This document shows, piece after piece, positions 1 through 6,493 of a stretch of DNA of 6,493 nucleotides (positions are counted from its first letter, which is position 1; each line of letters starts with the position of its first letter). The notes below the pieces were generated by a model, which saw only the letters and a list, made by a program, of their open reading frames with translations, ran no database searches and was not told where the DNA came from. The translations under genes and the position numbers were made by a program. Source of the DNA: Thermoplasmata archaeon (GTDB taxonomy: Archaea; Thermoplasmatota; E2; DHVEG-1; B8-G13); the NCBI GenBank assembly GCA_003649745.1, contig QMST01000031.1:1-6493 (forward strand). Reading direction: 5' to 3'.

Positions 1-1
1 A

Positions 2-11
2 ATTTATTTAT
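2..11 (+). promoter_or_regulatory. Weak candidate TATA box for the 45-653 gene
   Basis: The stretch ATTTATTTAT resembles an archaeal box A (TTTAWATA-like). A start of transcription about 25 nt downstream would fall near 30-35, leaving a leader of roughly 10 nt that could still hold the GGTGA ribosome site. The region is AT-rich and the window begins here, so a chance match is quite possible. Confidence 0.25.
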
Positions 12-44
12 TATCAAGTTTGTTACCAATTAAGGGGTGAGGGA

Positions 45-653
45 ATGTTCAACCAAAAACTAAGTCTAAAAGACATCATAATAGACTTACTTAAAACATC
101 TGAAGACTCAATATCCGGCCTATCTAGAAAACTAAACAAAAACGGGTATAAATTACATAGACTAATACTAACCGGCTATCTAAAAGCACTCGTAGATGTA
201 GGATATCTAAAAGAACACGAAATAAAACCATCAAAAGTATATTCAATAAGATCACTCAAAGAAAAGAAAAACATCTACGAACTTTTAGGAGAAGAAATCA
301 AAAACATTACAAACTCACCCGATGAACAAGCAAGAATATGCATATACATCTTACAAAGACTATTCCACAGACCAATCTTCCTAGAAGAGATCAAAAAATG
401 CAAAGTAGAAACCAATGGAAGAATAGATGCTGAAAAAGTTGAAGGAGAAGAAAGAGGGCAAGCTAGAAAACTATTATCAAAAACACTGTTGAAACTACCC
501 TTCAACGATCCAGCATACGTGATAAACAAAAAAATAGAGAATTACGAGAAACTAAGGGTTGATATTTTACAAAACATAATAATATCTGAGTTCAGCCTTG
601 GAAAATTCTCTATGAAGAGTAAACAAATTAAACTAGATCAGATCAAAAGATAA
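45..653 (+). CDS. Unrecognised protein with a predicted N-terminal winged helix-turn-helix
   Basis: I do not recognise this 202-residue protein. Residues about 7-70 have the rhythm of a winged helix domain: a helix (LKDIIIDLLKT), a second helix after a short turn (SISGLSRKLN), a longer recognition-type helix (LHRLILTGYLKALVDVGYL), then a short strand-like wing ending in KVYSI. This pattern is common in archaeal transcription regulators. Residues about 76-120 and 135-202 look largely helical and basic, with no catalytic motif, signal peptide or membrane segment. The only cysteines are C99 and C119, so there is no zinc-finger pattern. The ATG at 45 follows GGGGTGAGGG, with GGTGA at 36-40 and only 4 nt of spacing. 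Codons are strongly A-ended (ata, cta, aaa, aca), unlike the G/T-richer polymerase genes, which may mean low expression or a different origin. The gene converges on queE. DNA binding is inferred from the predicted fold only. Confidence 0.75.
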   Translation: MFNQKLSLKDIIIDLLKTSEDSISGLSRKLNKNGYKLHRLILTGYLKALVDVGYLKEHEIKPSKVYSIRSLKEKKNIYELLGEEIKNITNSPDEQARICIYILQRLFHRPIFLEEIKKCKVETNGRIDAEKVEGEERGQARKLLSKTLLKLPFNDPAYVINKKIENYEKLRVDILQNIIISEFSLGKFSMKSKQIKLDQIKR

Positions 654-674
654 ATCTAAACACCTCTTTTATCT
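648..674. terminator. Possible bidirectional terminator between convergent genes
   Basis: An AT-rich inverted repeat, AGATAAA at 648-654 and TTTATCT at 668-674, could form a 7-bp stem around a 13-nt loop. It spans both stop codons. A short T run (667-670) lies on the plus strand, and the sequence past the queE stop is T-rich on the minus strand. Archaeal terminators are mainly T-rich tracts, so this location is reasonable, but the stem is weak and could be chance. Confidence 0.25.
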
Positions 675-1294
675 CCAAAAACTATCTTGTGCAATTGAAG
701 AGAAATCCTTACATTTAATCCATCCTCTAAGATCCATCTTGCTAGTCTCTCTGCTTCCCATCCCCAAACTGGTTGCATAAATATCTCACAATTTGGTTTA
801 AATCTATCCATAACATCTTTACTATATTCATAATCTTCTCTATTTGAAATAACAAACTTTAACTGATCCTTCTCTGATAAATAATTGATATTTTCAAATC
901 TCATTTTATCTTGCATACCTGAGGAAGGGCATTTAATATCCAATGAAATCATCACATACTTTTTAGGTTCTATTTTTACAACATCAGAGAGATCTATACT
1001 TCCATTTGTTTCGAGAAAAACCCTATATTTTTTATCAACTAGTTTTTTAATCAAAGTTGGTGTTTCTTTCTGTAAAAGAGGTTCTCCACCTGTTATGCAA
1101 ACATTTCTACATGGGTAGCTTTTTATCCTAGAAAATATATCATTGAGTGATGTTTCTATGCCATCATAGTATGCATACTTTGTATCGCAATACCTGCATC
1201 TTAGATTACATCCTGTTAATCTTATGAAGATCGTTGGATATCCTGATAATTTACCTTCGCCTTGGATGGAGTAGAATATTTCATTGATTTTCAT
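656..1294 (-). CDS. queE: 7-carboxy-7-deazaguanine synthase (QueE), radical SAM enzyme
   Basis: QueE converts 6-carboxy-5,6,7,8-tetrahydropterin to 7-carboxy-7-deazaguanine. In archaea this step leads to preQ0 and then archaeosine in tRNA. The 212-residue protein starts with the family-type MKINEIFYSIQGEG. It has the radical-SAM cluster motif CX3CX2C at C29, C33 and C36 followed by Asp-Thr, the SAM-binding TGGEP at 68-72, an ETNG motif at 95-98, the DIKCPSSG signature at 119-126 and the C-terminal LQLHK motif at 199-203. Length fits the compact form of the family and no key residue is missing. The ATG at 1292-1294 (minus strand) is chosen because the conserved N-terminus begins there. No Shine-Dalgarno site is evident, so the message may be leaderless. 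The gene is divergent from tRNA-Lys and the polymerase genes and converges on the 45-653 gene with 2 nt between stop codons. Other pathway genes (queC, queD, tgtA) are not in the window. Confidence 0.96.
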   Translation of the reverse strand: MKINEIFYSIQGEGKLSGYPTIFIRLTGCNLRCRYCDTKYAYYDGIETSLNDIFSRIKSYPCRNVCITGGEPLLQKETPTLIKKLVDKKYRVFLETNGSIDLSDVVKIEPKKYVMISLDIKCPSSGMQDKMRFENINYLSEKDQLKFVISNREDYEYSKDVMDRFKPNCEIFMQPVWGWEAERLARWILEDGLNVRISLQLHKIVFGDKRGV

Positions 1295-1320
1295 GATAAA
1301 CTTTCTAAAATAATAATTGG

Positions 1321-1328
1321 TTTAAAAT
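1321..1328 (-). promoter_or_regulatory. Candidate TATA-like box for queE
   Basis: On the minus strand this stretch reads AATTTTAAA within an AT-rich tract. A transcription start about 25 nt downstream would fall near 1298, only a few nucleotides before the queE ATG. That is consistent with the lack of a Shine-Dalgarno site and a leaderless message. The match to box A is loose. Confidence 0.25.
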
Positions 1329-1340
1329 TTTTCACAATAA

Positions 1341-1350
1341 CTTTTATATA
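1341..1350 (+). promoter_or_regulatory. TATA box (box A) upstream of tRNA-Lys and the polymerase operon
   Basis: CTTTTATATA contains TTTATATA, a very good match to the archaeal box A, with an A-rich stretch just upstream that could serve as the TFB recognition element. The expected transcription start is about 1370-1375, some 80 nt before the mature tRNA. A primary transcript from here would carry a leader needing RNase P processing and could read on into rpoH. A second, weaker TATA-like stretch (TTAAAAATA, 1385-1393) lies closer to the tRNA and is an alternative. Confidence 0.6.
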
Positions 1351-1381
1351 TCAGAATTTGTATTAGGAGAGGTTGCTCCAA

Positions 1382-1417
1382 ATGTTAAAAATATGGATTA
1401 GATTGTACTATAGATGA
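1382..1417 (+). other. Possible 11-codon leader mini-ORF
   Basis: An ATG opens an 11-residue frame, MLKIWIRLYYR, closed by tandem stops TGA TAA (1415-1420). GAGGT at 1369-1373 lies 8 nt upstream, a spacing close to that seen for rpoB and rpoA1. Against it, a start site placed about 25 nt after the 1341-1350 TATA box would fall near 1372 and cut into or remove that Shine-Dalgarno site. Such a short frame in an AT-rich intergenic region easily arises by chance. No function is claimed. Confidence 0.2.
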
Positions 1418-1451
1418 TAACTAAAGAGTGTGAGCTATGGCCAAATCTGAC

Positions 1452-1525
1452 GGGCCTGTAGCTCAGCTAGGTAGAGCATCTGGCTTTTAACCAGGTGGTC
1501 ATGGGTTCGAATCCCATCAGGCCCG
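1452..1525 (+). tRNA. trnK: tRNA-Lys (anticodon UUU)
   Basis: A complete 74-nt cloverleaf folds without mismatches. The acceptor stem 1452-1458 pairs with 1518-1524 (7 bp), the D stem is 1461-1464 with 1474-1477, the anticodon stem is 1479-1483 with 1491-1495 (one U-G pair), and the T stem is 1501-1505 with 1513-1517 around loop TTCGAAT. The seven-base anticodon loop CTTTTAA places TTT at 1486-1488, which reads lysine codons. The discriminator base is G (1525), as usual for tRNA-Lys. CCA is not encoded, so it must be added by a nucleotidyltransferase. G15 (1466) and C48 (1500) are present, the pair at which archaea normally carry archaeosine. There is no intron. The 3' end is 52 nt from the rpoH start, on the same strand. 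Confidence 0.98.
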
Positions 1526-1529
1526 CTTG

Positions 1530-1539
1530 AAAAATATAA
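1530..1539 (+). promoter_or_regulatory. Candidate internal TATA box for rpoH
   Basis: AAAAATATAA directly follows the tRNA 3' end. A start about 25 nt downstream would fall near 1560-1563, giving a short leader before the rpoH ATG at 1578. This would let the polymerase operon be transcribed independently of the tRNA. The match is moderate and lies in AT-rich sequence. Confidence 0.35.
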
Positions 1540-1577
1540 TGGTGTTTAAAACGTTTGGAGAAGGGATAAAAAATAAA

Positions 1578-1856
1578 ATGGTAAAAAAAATTGATGTGTT
1601 GAGGCATGAGCTAGTTCCTGAACATATAATTTTATCAGATAAAGAGGCAAAAGAGGTTTTAGAAAAATATAATGTGACTATTGATCAGTTACCTAAGATA
1701 TTTGATACAGATCCTGTTGTTCGTGCAATTGGTGCTAAGCCGGGGCAGATTATAAAGATTATAAGGAAGAGCCCAACTGCGAAAAAATCAGTTGCCTATA
1801 GGGTTGTAATAGAAAGCTCAAAATCTATCTTAAGTAGAGAGTTGGGTGAGGAATAG
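1578..1856 (+). CDS. rpoH: DNA-directed RNA polymerase subunit H (RpoH / Rpo5)
   Basis: Subunit H is the archaeal equivalent of the C-terminal domain of eukaryotic Rpb5 and sits in the lower jaw of RNA polymerase near downstream DNA. The 92-residue product carries the family pattern: HELVPEH near residue 10, then [17 protein letters not shown] (38-54), [13 protein letters not shown] (56-68) and SVAYRVVI (71-78). The ATG at 1578 is chosen because the conserved protein begins shortly after it. The frame is open back to a TTG at 1527 and an ATG at 1539, but those would add 13-17 unconserved-looking residues starting almost at the tRNA end. The ribosome site is weak (AGGGAT at 1562-1567; GGAG at 1557-1560 is 17 nt away). 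About 14 charged residues follow the usual YRVVI end, making it slightly longer than some archaeal homologues of about 78 residues. The stop is 2 nt before rpoB. Confidence 0.95.
   Translation: MVKKIDVLRHELVPEHIILSDKEAKEVLEKYNVTIDQLPKIFDTDPVVRAIGAKPGQIIKIIRKSPTAKKSVAYRVVIESSKSILSRELGEE
1845..1849 (+). promoter_or_regulatory. Ribosome binding site of rpoB
   Basis: GGTGA, inside the last codons of rpoH, matches the archaeal anti-Shine-Dalgarno sequence and lies 9 nt before the rpoB ATG at 1859. It supports that start and suggests coupled translation of H and B. Confidence 0.7.
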
Positions 1857-1858
1857 TT

Positions 1859-4800
1859 ATGAGAGAGCTTGTAGATGCATTTTATAGAGAGAGAAGTATT
1901 GTTAACCACCAGATTGCCTCTTATAATGATTTTCTAAACAGGAGGCTTCAGAACATTGTGGATAGCACTGTTATTGGTGAGGAAGAAGATGCTCAAAGGG
2001 GTTTTATATATCCTGAGATTGAGGGGTATAAGATTAAGTTTGGTAAGATAAAAATTGGTAGACCTAAGGTTAAGGAAGCTGATGGTTCGATAAGGGAACT
2101 GACTCCGATGGAGGCTAGATTGAGGGATTTAACTTATGAGGCACCGCTTTATCTGGAATTTATACCTATTATAGATGAGGTTGAGTATGAGCCAGAGACT
2201 GTTAGGATGGGCGAGCTCCCGGTGATGGTGAAATCTAAGGCGTGTAATTTATCTAGAGATGCTATTTCTGAAAAACTGGGTCATGAGGTTTCTGATGAGG
2301 AATATTATGAGGAACTTCGTAAACTGCAGGAGGATCCCCTTGATCCTGGAGGATATTTTATTAGTAATGGGACAGAACGTGTTCTTATAACAGTAGAGGA
2401 TCTTGCTCCAAATAGGGTTCTTGTGGAGAGAGATGAGCAATATGGTAGTGTGATAGAAGTAGCTAAAGTGTTTTCACAGAAGGAAGGTTATAGGGCTTTA
2501 ACTGTTGTGGAGAAGAAAAAAGATGGTATGTTAATGGTTTCTTTGCCAACGACATATGGTCAGATACCTCTTATTATACTGCTAAAAGCGCTTGGTATGG
2601 AGAAGGATGAAGAAATTGTAAACATTATGGCTATAAAACCTGAGATGGAGCCTTTTATATTGGCGAACATTGAAGAATGTACTACTCAGTATGGTATAAC
2701 AAATCAGGAGGAGGCTATAGCGTTTTTAGGTAAGAAATTTGCAGGTGGGCAGGCTAAGGAATATCGTATTAAAAGAGTTGAGGCTATATTGGATAGGAAT
2801 CTTCTGCCTCATTTGGGAAACAATGTGGAGGATAGGCTTACCAAGGCTATTTTTATGGCTCGTATGGGTGTAGCTGTTCTTGAGTTAGCACTTGGTCTGA
2901 GAGAGCCAAATGATAAGGATCATTATGCAAATAAGAGGTTGAAACTTGCTGGGGATCTAATGGAGGATTTGTTTAGAGTTGCATTTACAGCCTTGTGTAA
3001 GGATCTCAAGTATCAAATTGAAAGAGTTCATGCGAAGGGTAAGGAGATAAAGATTAGCACCTGTTTACGATCTGATGTTCTCTCTCAACGTATTCATCAT
3101 GCTTTGGCAACTGGTAACTGGGTTGGTGGAAGAGCAGGGATATCACAGCTTTTGGATAGAACAAGTAACCTGGCAACATTGAGTCATCTTAGAAGAGTCA
3201 CATCACCCCTTACTAGGTCGCAGCCGCATTTTGAGGCGAGGGATTTACATCCCACACAATGGGGTCGTTTATGTCCAAATGAGACACCTGAGGGGCCAAA
3301 CTGTGGTCTGGTGAAAAATCTTGCTCTCACTGTTGAGATATCAGAGGGATATCCGGAGAAAGATGTTGAGAAAATATTAAGAGATCTTGGGTTAGAAGAG
3401 GTTTCTAGAGAATCAACCAGCGCTAGAGTCTATCTAAATGGGGATTTAATTGGAATGTATCCAGATGGGAAGGAGTTAGTTGAAAAACTAAGGGAGAGAA
3501 GGAGAAAGGGTTTGATAGATGTAGAGATAAATGTTTGTTACTATGAGGATGAAAACGATGTTGTGATAAATTGTGACTGTGGCAGATTAAGAAGAGCACT
3601 TATAGTTGTGAAAGATGGTAAACCATTGTTGACTAAGGAGCATCTGCAGGCTTTAAAAGAGGGAAAAATGAAATGGAGTGATCTTATTAAAGAAGGTATC
3701 GTAGAATACATAGATGCTGAGGAGGAAGAAAACGCATACATAGCTCTAAGAGAGGAGGATCTTACACCTGAGCATACACATATGGAGCTTGACCCGATGT
3801 GTATACTTGGAATTGGAGCATCTCTCGTACCATATGCTGAACATAATTCCTCGCCTCGTATAACAATGGGTGCCGGCATGGGGAAGCAATCCCTGGGTTT
3901 CGGTGCGGCAAACTATAGAATAAGACCTGATACAAGAGGTCATCTACTGCATTACCCACAGGTTCCACTTGTGCAGACACATACAACTAGGTATATAAGG
4001 TTTAATGAGAGACCAGGTGGTCAGAATTTCATAGTTGCAGTGGCATCCTATAAAGGTTACAATATGGAAGATGCTTTGATAATGAATAAAGCCAGTATAG
4101 AGAGAGGGTTGGCTAGAAGTACTTTTTTCAGAACCTATTCTGCTGAGGAGAGAAGGTACCCTGGTGGGCAGGAGGATCATTTTGAAATACCAGATGCTGA
4201 GTGCAGAGGAGTTAGAAGTGAAGAAGCCTATAAAAACTTGGATGAAGATGGTTTGATATCACCAGAGTGTGACGTTGAAAGTGGAGATGTTTTGATAGGT
4301 AAAACCTCTCCTCCAAGGTTTTTAGAAGAGGCGACTGATTTTCTAACACCTCAGAAAAGAAGGGAGACCTCTGTAACGGTACAGGAGGGAGAAAGAGGAA
4401 CAGTTGACAAGGTGATGCTATCAGAGTCTGTAAATGGTTCCAGGATTGTTAAGATAAAAGTGAGAGAGGAGAGAATCCCTGAATATGGTGACAAGTTTGC
4501 GTCAAAGCATGGTCAGAAAGGAGTTATTGGATTAATAGTTCCACAAGAAAATATGCCATTCAATGAGGATGGTATCTCCCCTGATCTCATCATAAATCCA
4601 CATGCTATACCCTCTAGGATGACAGTGGGGCATGTTCTAGAGATGATAGGTGGTAAAGTTGGTGCATTAGAGGGTAGGATAGTGGATGGTACTCCATTTA
4701 GTGGTGAAAACGAGGAAATCTTAAGAAAACTGTTAGTGAAGAATGGGTTTAAACATAATGGCAAGGAGATCCTATATGATGGTGAGACAGGTAGAGTTAT

Positions 4801-5221
4801 AGAATGCGAGATATTTGTCGGCTGTATCTATTATCAGAAACTTCATCACATGGTAGCAGGTAAGATACATGCTCGTTCCAGAGGACCTGTACAGATTTTG
4901 ACGAAACAACCAACAGAGGGTAGAGCGAGAGAGGGTGGTCTGAGATTTGGTGAAATGGAAAGAGATTGTCTCATAGGTCATGGTGCAGCTATGGTGATAA
5001 AGGATAGACTGCTGGATGAGTCTGATGTGACTTTGAAATATGTTTGCAACACATGTGGCCATATTGCAATAATAGATAGACATGGTAATCTGAGATGTCC
5101 TGTATGTGGTGATAAAGCCGATATTCACCCTGTGGAGATGAGCTATGCCTTTAAACTGTTAATAGATGAATTAAAATCTCTTGTGATAGCGCCTAGAATT
5201 AGGCTTGAATCACTGGTGTAG
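1859..5221 (+). CDS. rpoB: DNA-directed RNA polymerase subunit B (RpoB / Rpo2), unsplit form
   Basis: This is the second largest catalytic subunit (equivalent of Rpb2 and bacterial beta), forming one side of the cleft and part of the active centre. It is 1120 residues in one frame with no B'/B'' break. N-terminal family sequence is [13 protein letters not shown] (13-25), followed by protrusion and lobe regions. [16 protein letters not shown] (162-177) and the fork region [16 protein letters not shown] (475-490) are intact. The hybrid-binding domain carries MGKQSLGF (674-681), GYNMEDALI (733-741) and [15 protein letters not shown] (877-891), where K879 and K887 correspond to the conserved active-site lysines. 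[31 protein letters not shown] (1004-1034, given in part: GGLRFGEME) is the anchor/switch region. The C-terminal zinc site is C1063, C1066, C1080 and C1083. Start is ATG 1859, preceded by GGTGA at 1845-1849. It is second in the H-B-A' operon. Confidence 0.98.
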   Translation: MRELVDAFYRERSIVNHQIASYNDFLNRRLQNIVDSTVIGEEEDAQRGFIYPEIEGYKIKFGKIKIGRPKVKEADGSIRELTPMEARLRDLTYEAPLYLEFIPIIDEVEYEPETVRMGELPVMVKSKACNLSRDAISEKLGHEVSDEEYYEELRKLQEDPLDPGGYFISNGTERVLITVEDLAPNRVLVERDEQYGSVIEVAKVFSQKEGYRALTVVEKKKDGMLMVSLPTTYGQIPLIILLKALGMEKDEEIVNIMAIKPEMEPFILANIEECTTQYGITNQEEAIAFLGKKFAGGQAKEYRIKRVEAILDRNLLPHLGNNVEDRLTKAIFMARMGVAVLELALGLREPNDKDHYANKRLKLAGDLMEDLFRVAFTALCKDLKYQIERVHAKGKEIKISTCLRSDVLSQRIHHALATGNWVGGRAGISQLLDRTSNLATLSHLRRVTSPLTRSQPHFEARDLHPTQWGRLCPNETPEGPNCGLVKNLALTVEISEGYPEKDVEKILRDLGLEEVSRESTSARVYLNGDLIGMYPDGKELVEKLRERRRKGLIDVEINVCYYEDENDVVINCDCGRLRRALIVVKDGKPLLTKEHLQALKEGKMKWSDLIKEGIVEYIDAEEEENAYIALREEDLTPEHTHMELDPMCILGIGASLVPYAEHNSSPRITMGAGMGKQSLGFGAANYRIRPDTRGHLLHYPQVPLVQTHTTRYIRFNERPGGQNFIVAVASYKGYNMEDALIMNKASIERGLARSTFFRTYSAEERRYPGGQEDHFEIPDAECRGVRSEEAYKNLDEDGLISPECDVESGDVLIGKTSPPRFLEEATDFLTPQKRRETSVTVQEGERGTVDKVMLSESVNGSRIVKIKVREERIPEYGDKFASKHGQKGVIGLIVPQENMPFNEDGISPDLIINPHAIPSRMTVGHVLEMIGGKVGALEGRIVDGTPFSGENEEILRKLLVKNGFKHNGKEILYDGETGRVIECEIFVGCIYYQKLHHMVAGKIHARSRGPVQILTKQPTEGRAREGGLRFGEMERDCLIGHGAAMVIKDRLLDESDVTLKYVCNTCGHIAIIDRHGNLRCPVCGDKADIHPVEMSYAFKLLIDELKSLVIAPRIRLESLV

Positions 5222-5222
5222 A

Positions 5223-5227
5223 GGTGA
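5223..5227 (+). promoter_or_regulatory. Ribosome binding site that decides the rpoA1 start
   Basis: GGTGA lies 2 nt after the end of the rpoB stop codon (TAG, ending 5221). It is 9 nt from the ATG at 5237, the same spacing as for rpoB, but only 3 nt from an in-frame TTG at 5231. The spacing favours the ATG. Confidence 0.7.
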
Positions 5228-5236
5228 AATTTGTTT

Positions 5237-6493
5237 ATGATTACTAAAAAAATAGGTAAGATTGAGTTTACTCTGCTCTCACCAAAAGAGATAAGAGAGA
5301 TGAGTGCTACAAAGGTTATAACAGCTGACACCTATGATGATGATGGTTTTCCTATTAACATGGGGCTCATGGATACACACCTTGGTGTGATAGAGCCTGG
5401 TCTGAGATGTAAAACATGTGGACTTCGAGCAGGGAAAGATGGTTGCCCAGGTCATTTTGGCCATATAGATCTAGCTATGCCTGTGGTACATGTTGGTTTT
5501 GTAAAATATATAAGAAATTGTTTAAGAGCTACCTGTCGTGAATGCGGCAGAATCCTTCTCAGCGATGAGAGATTAGAGTTTTATAAAAAAGAGATAGAGA
5601 GATTTGAAAAAGAAGGTAGAAGCATATCACCTCTTGTTAAGGACATAGTAAAAGAATGTGAAAATGTTTCTAAATGCCCTAGATGTAAGAGGGAAAATGG
5701 TAAGATAGATTTAGATAAACCGACTACTTTTAGAGAGAATGGTAAAAAACTAACGCCTTCAGAGATAAGGGAATGGCTTGAGAAAATACCTGATGAGGAT
5801 CTAAAGTTTCTAAATATCAATCCAAAGGTTGCTAGGCCTGAGTGGATGGTCCTTACAGTTTTACCAGTGCCGCCTGTTACAGTGAGACCATCTGTTACCC
5901 TGGAATCTGGTGAGAGATCAGAGGATGATCTGACACATAAGCTAGTGGATGTTATAAGGATAAATCAGAGATTACAGGAGAACAGGGATGCTGGTGCCCC
6001 GCAGCTTATAGTTGAGGATCTTTGGGAGTTGTTGCAGTATCATGTAACAACTTATCTTGACAACCAAACATCTGGTATCCCCCCTGCGAGACATAGGTCT
6101 GGTAGACCGCTTAAAACGCTTGCTCAAAGGTTGAAGGGAAAGGAGGGACGTTTTAGAAGTAATTTATCTGGTAAAAGGGTGAACTTTTCTGCTCGTACTG
6201 TTATTTCTCCTGATCCAAATCTAAGTATAAACGAGGTTGGAGTGCCTATTGAGGTTGCACGTGAGCTTACGGTGCCTGTTAGGGTTACACCTTACAATAT
6301 AGATTGGCTGAGGGAAATGATAAGACGAGGACCTAATCCAAAACCACCAGAGGGAGTGAAATATGTTCCTAGTGTTAACTATGTGATTAGGGATCCAAAG
6401 ACACTTAGACAAAGAAGAATCAAGATTACTGAGAAAAACGCTAATGACGTAGCTGAGAGATTAGAGATGGGTATGATTGTAGAGAGACAGTTG
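5237..6493 (+). CDS. rpoA1: DNA-directed RNA polymerase subunit A' (RpoA1 / Rpo1N), 3'-truncated by the window edge
   Basis: Subunit A' is the N-terminal two thirds of the largest polymerase subunit (equivalent of Rpb1 and bacterial beta prime) and holds the catalytic Mg2+ site. The first 419 residues are present, with the frame open to the last base. A clamp-type zinc site appears as C58xxC61 and C70xxH73 in CPGHFGH, and a second CxxC pair set at C100/C103 and C147/C150. LPVPPVTVRPSV (209-220) is the conserved dock-side sequence, and RHRSGRPLKTLAQRLKG (285-301) with GRFRSNLSGKRVNFSARTVISPDPNL (304-329, core LSGKRVNFSARTVI) covers the switch 2 / lid-adjacent region. The NADFDGD catalytic motif is expected about 30-40 residues past the window end and is not visible. 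Start is ATG 5237 by its GGTGA spacing; a TTG at 5231 is less likely. It is 15 nt after rpoB, in the same operon; rpoA2 is expected downstream. Confidence 0.97.
   Translation, partial: MITKKIGKIEFTLLSPKEIREMSATKVITADTYDDDGFPINMGLMDTHLGVIEPGLRCKTCGLRAGKDGCPGHFGHIDLAMPVVHVGFVKYIRNCLRATCRECGRILLSDERLEFYKKEIERFEKEGRSISPLVKDIVKECENVSKCPRCKRENGKIDLDKPTTFRENGKKLTPSEIREWLEKIPDEDLKFLNINPKVARPEWMVLTVLPVPPVTVRPSVTLESGERSEDDLTHKLVDVIRINQRLQENRDAGAPQLIVEDLWELLQYHVTTYLDNQTSGIPPARHRSGRPLKTLAQRLKGKEGRFRSNLSGKRVNFSARTVISPDPNLSINEVGVPIEVARELTVPVRVTPYNIDWLREMIRRGPNPKPPEGVKYVPSVNYVIRDPKTLRQRRIKITEKNANDVAERLEMGMIVERQL

Noticed and set aside
885..1118. Plus-strand open frame of 77 codons inside queE
   Set aside because: It lies fully antisense to a clearly conserved enzyme, and its translation shows no family pattern.
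1366..1379. GGAG / CTCC hairpin near the predicted transcription start
   Set aside because: A 4-bp stem with a 6-nt loop is too short to support as a regulatory structure, and the GGAG may be upstream of the transcript.
1439..1456. GGCC repeat that could pair leader (1439-1442) with the tRNA acceptor strand (1453-1456)
   Set aside because: Only 4 bp, and GGCC is self-complementary, so chance pairing is likely; the perfect tRNA acceptor stem would outcompete it.
1437..1490. An 17-codon frame beginning MAKSDGPVAQ and running through the tRNA
   Set aside because: It overlaps the tRNA body and its sequence is dictated by conserved tRNA bases; a recurrent translation artefact, with no good ribosome site.
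3541..4180. Several overlapping minus-strand open frames inside rpoB
   Set aside because: They mirror the conserved rpoB sequence, overlap one another and have no ribosome sites or recognisable motifs; shadow frames.
4513..5128. Minus-strand frames of 83 and 118 codons inside the 3' part of rpoB
   Set aside because: They are antisense to the catalytic and zinc-binding regions, with low-complexity hydrophobic/Ser-rich translations typical of shadow frames.
1..6493. CRISPR arrays, insertion sequences, toxin-antitoxin pairs, attachment sites
   Set aside because: I looked for spaced direct repeats, transposase motifs, terminal inverted repeats and tRNA-end duplications; none is visible. The tRNA 3' end is not repeated downstream.

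Overview
This window comes from an archaeon with an AT-rich genome. The evidence is a small RNA polymerase subunit H (a class bacteria lack), a polymerase largest subunit of the archaeal A' type, TATA-box-like promoters, GGTGA-type Shine-Dalgarno sites, and a tRNA that lacks a genome-encoded CCA. Subunit B is a single uninterrupted protein of 1120 residues. That argues against the classical methanogens, haloarchaea and Archaeoglobales, in which B is split into B' and B''. It fits Thermococcales-, Thermoplasmata-, TACK- or uncultured-lineage archaea. I cannot name the taxon from the sequence alone.

Layout, left to right. (1) Positions 45-653 (+) encode a 202-residue protein I do not recognise. 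Its N-terminus looks like a winged helix, and its codons are A-rich, unlike the polymerase genes. (2) Positions 656-1294 (-) encode QueE, the radical-SAM 7-carboxy-7-deazaguanine synthase; its stop codon is 2 nt from that of the first gene. (3) Positions 1295-1451 are a 157-nt divergent intergenic region with a good TATA box (1341-1350), a weaker candidate on the minus strand for queE, and an 11-codon mini-ORF of uncertain status. (4) Positions 1452-1525 are tRNA-Lys(UUU). (5) From 1578 onward is the RNA polymerase cluster rpoH - rpoB - rpoA1, with 2 nt between rpoH and rpoB and 15 nt between rpoB and rpoA1. rpoA1 leaves the window at residue 419, before the catalytic aspartate motif.

How the genes fit together. 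rpoH, rpoB and rpoA1 form the standard archaeal RNA polymerase operon; rpoA2 presumably follows outside the window. The tRNA-Lys gene lies just upstream on the same strand and may share transcription with the operon. QueE supplies the 7-deazaguanine precursor that archaea insert as archaeosine at tRNA position 15, and the adjacent tRNA-Lys has the G15/C48 pair where that modification normally sits.

This is mostly a conserved housekeeping region. I see no mobile element, CRISPR array, defence system or other plainly new system. The parts most worth a second look are the unrecognised winged-helix protein and the leader region in front of the tRNA and polymerase operon.
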